Assembly (NCBI RefSeq): GCF_963678635.1
Contig: NC_087070.1
Coordinates: forward strand, 35,283,109-35,347,108
Origin: Symsagittifera roscoffensis
Taxonomy: Eukaryota; Xenacoelomorpha; Acoela; Convolutidae
Direction: 5' to 3'
DNA: 64,000 nt
In this document: positions 62,548 to 64,000 of the stretch, in pieces
Layout of the letters: each line of letters starts with the position of its first letter
Numbering within the stretch: the stretch's first letter is position 1
Notes under the pieces: generated by a model
The model's input: only the letters and a program-made list of their open reading frames with translations
What the model was told of the DNA's origin: nothing
The model's database searches: none
Position numbers and translations under genes: made by a program

Positions 62548-64000
62548 ATGGGTGACACGAACGAACTCATGGAATTCCTCTCAGCGAGTCTAGGAGCGAC
62601 TCTAGACGAGATCTATCAGCGGCTGATCGATTGTGATTTTACACGAGAAGACCCGGGGTTGGCGATGTTTGTGGTCGCACTCCTCAATGCACTGGGAAGA
62701 GAGGGTCGAGGGAATCGCCCTACAGAAGTCGTGTTGATGTTGGCCTTCGGTGAGTCCGGGACCGCCGAGAGAGGCCGAAACCGATTGATGAGATGGAGGC
62801 GCGGAGAGATGTCTGGCCACGACCTGGCTCGTGAGCCAGGACTAGGTGAGCAAAGGGACCACCGGCTAGGTGAGATGCCCTTGCCCGTCCAACCTGCGCA
62901 GCCACTCATTGGAGCGAAGAGACAACGTGATGGGCCAGGCCCGTCACACTCTGTCGACTCTCCAACAGCTGCTCCTCCCCTAAAGAGAGTGAGAGTGAGC
63001 GAGATAGAGATCCAGACGTCGGAGACGATTGAGACACTGGAGAAGAAGGAGAGAGATCAGAGTGAGCTGTGTGCCAAACTTCAGGAGTACAGGGCCATAG
63101 CTCGGGAGAGAGACGAATGGAAAAAGAAATTTGAAGATCTGCAGGTGGCCTACAAGGAGGATGAGATAAAGCACCTGAAGGAGCTGTATATGGCGAAGGT
63201 GAGCCAAGTGTCACCGGAAATCCTGGCGAGCATGAGGTCCACGGAGGGATCTAACGACACACGCCCCAGGACAACAGCGCAGGAGCTGTGCGCATCGAGA
63301 GGACCTGAGGTTCTGGATTTGCATGCATCAAGGGGGCCCAAGGCTCCTCAGCAGACACGACCGTCTGCTTCGAGTCAGAGGTTTACGATACCAGACCCTT
63401 CTGACACCTATCTAGCTCCTCAATTTCAGGAATCATTTAACCAAGTGGCCAGAGCCGCGATGGATGAGATCAACAGAGGCACTGAGCGGACACTGGCTAG
63501 GATCGTTCCTTCCCAGCGTCGTGATCGTTCATCAAATAGCTCGGAGCGAGCAACCCGCACGATAGCGTGTTCTGCGCCTGGTGGAGTCTTTGAGAAGTCT
63601 CGCGTGGTAGACATCAGGAAGAATCTGATGGCACGTCATCAGTTCACGCAAGTGCCAGCCGAGCATCCCCGAGCCTGCCTGAATGACATGAGCTGGAACC
63701 CCGCCACGAACGACCAAGTAATTCCCCCAGGGAGTCGCCATTTGATCATTGGAGACAGTTTGGTGAGAGATCTGAATGAGATCTTTGTCTATGGTCATAC
63801 TACCATTCTGTCCTTTGGAGGAGCCTCAGTGGCTCAAGTCATCAAAATGATGGAGTTCCAGAGCGAGGATCATTTGGATACATTAATAATAATGCTGGGG
63901 ACCAATGACGTCTCGAGAGCCCCCGTGACTCCGGAGAACAAGTGGGAACCTCTATTGGTGTGTCTCTTGAACGAATTGAAAGAAAAGTACAGACCCAAAC
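62548..64000 (+). CDS. Retrotransposon ORF2: coiled coil plus SGNH (GDSL) hydrolase-like domain, cut by window end
   Basis: 484 codons open from ATG at 62548 to the last base of the window. Residues 1-90 form a compact, partly helical head; 90-155 is Pro/Arg-rich; 159-214 is a strong charged coiled coil (EKKERDQSELCAKLQEYRAI and on); 215-390 is Ser/Arg/Gln-rich linker. From about 395 the SGNH hydrolase pattern appears: RHLIIGDSLVRDL with the block I GDS at 402-404, block II glycines at 424-425 (FGGAS), and block III GTND at 451-454 (IIMLGTNDVS). Block V (DxxH) would lie past the window. SGNH proteins are esterases or lipases, and a similar esterase domain is known in ORF1 of some non-LTR elements. 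There is no signal peptide or membrane segment, so it is not an envelope protein. Codon use and GC match ORF1. Confidence 0.85.
   Translation, partial: MGDTNELMEFLSASLGATLDEIYQRLIDCDFTREDPGLAMFVVALLNALGREGRGNRPTEVVLMLAFGESGTAERGRNRLMRWRRGEMSGHDLAREPGLGEQRDHRLGEMPLPVQPAQPLIGAKRQRDGPGPSHSVDSPTAAPPLKRVRVSEIEIQTSETIETLEKKERDQSELCAKLQEYRAIARERDEWKKKFEDLQVAYKEDEIKHLKELYMAKVSQVSPEILASMRSTEGSNDTRPRTTAQELCASRGPEVLDLHASRGPKAPQQTRPSASSQRFTIPDPSDTYLAPQFQESFNQVARAAMDEINRGTERTLARIVPSQRRDRSSNSSERATRTIACSAPGGVFEKSRVVDIRKNLMARHQFTQVPAEHPRACLNDMSWNPATNDQVIPPGSRHLIIGDSLVRDLNEIFVYGHTTILSFGGASVAQVIKMMEFQSEDHLDTLIIMLGTNDVSRAPVTPENKWEPLLVCLLNELKEKYRPK

Larger units (their letters stand above)
48900..64000 (+). mobile_element. 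Giant Ty3/gypsy-type LTR retrotransposon (right end outside window)
   Basis: Contains leader, the 3160-residue Gag-Pol-macrodomain ORF1 and the SGNH-type ORF2. The left edge is placed by the change from AT-rich to GC-balanced sequence near 48.9 kb; it could be as far left as 48.6 kb because module 1 lies there. LTRs cannot be marked: the 3' LTR is past 64000, so no pair can be compared, and no convincing tRNA primer-binding site was found. Visible length already exceeds 15 kb, large for Ty3/gypsy elements (usually 5-10 kb). The intact 9.5-kb frame suggests recent activity. It stands about 9 kb upstream of the TRPM start codon, pointing away from it. Confidence 0.85.

Noticed and set aside
62548-64000. 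ORF2 as an envelope gene
   Set aside because: No signal peptide, no transmembrane segment, no cysteine-rich ectodomain; the SGNH blocks explain its C-terminal part better.

Overview
The window is nuclear DNA of an invertebrate animal. It shows AT-rich, intron-heavy sequence with GT-AG splice sites, a metazoan-type TRPM channel gene split into many exons, and dense families of interspersed repeats, hAT-type MITEs, tRNA-derived fragments and non-LTR retrotransposon debris. The species cannot be named from the sequence. There are no bacterial-type operons, rRNAs or CRISPR arrays.

Left part (1-40044, minus strand): one TRPM-family cation channel gene. I joined 14 exons by splice sites and reading phase, from the start codon at 40044 down to 2397, giving 1252 residues. 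They cover the N-terminal SLOG/MHR region, transmembrane segments S1-S6, the TRP helix and the start of the C-terminal coiled coil. The 3' end lies beyond position 1. The introns hold a ~505-bp higher-order satellite (1-1730), degenerate tandem arrays, a dead CR1/L2-like reverse transcriptase (~6985-7940), several tRNA-like SINE fragments, dispersed families called here R1, R2 and R4, and five hAT-like non-autonomous elements whose 8-bp target duplications can be read directly.

Middle (40045-48640): intergenic repeats, chiefly a 1.9-kb tandem duplication carrying a decayed ORF and a second copy of the array seen at 2.8-4.0 kb.

Right part (from about 48.6-48.9 kb to beyond 64000, plus strand): a very large Ty3/gypsy-type LTR retroelement, richer in GC than its surroundings. 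A long leader precedes ORF1, a single 3160-residue polyprotein: Gag, two CCHC knuckles, DTG protease, reverse transcriptase, RNase H, a ~500-residue spacer, integrase with a GPF module, an acidic linker, and a C-terminal domain that looks like a TARG1/OARD1-type macrodomain. ORF2 follows, open to the window end, with a coiled coil and an SGNH (GDSL) hydrolase-like domain. The leader contains at least eight 67-nt modules. Each is closed by a 7-bp inverted repeat (ACCCTCC/GGAGGGT or a co-varying version) with exactly 53 nt inside. These modules, the macrodomain and the SGNH ORF are the most unusual contents of the window.
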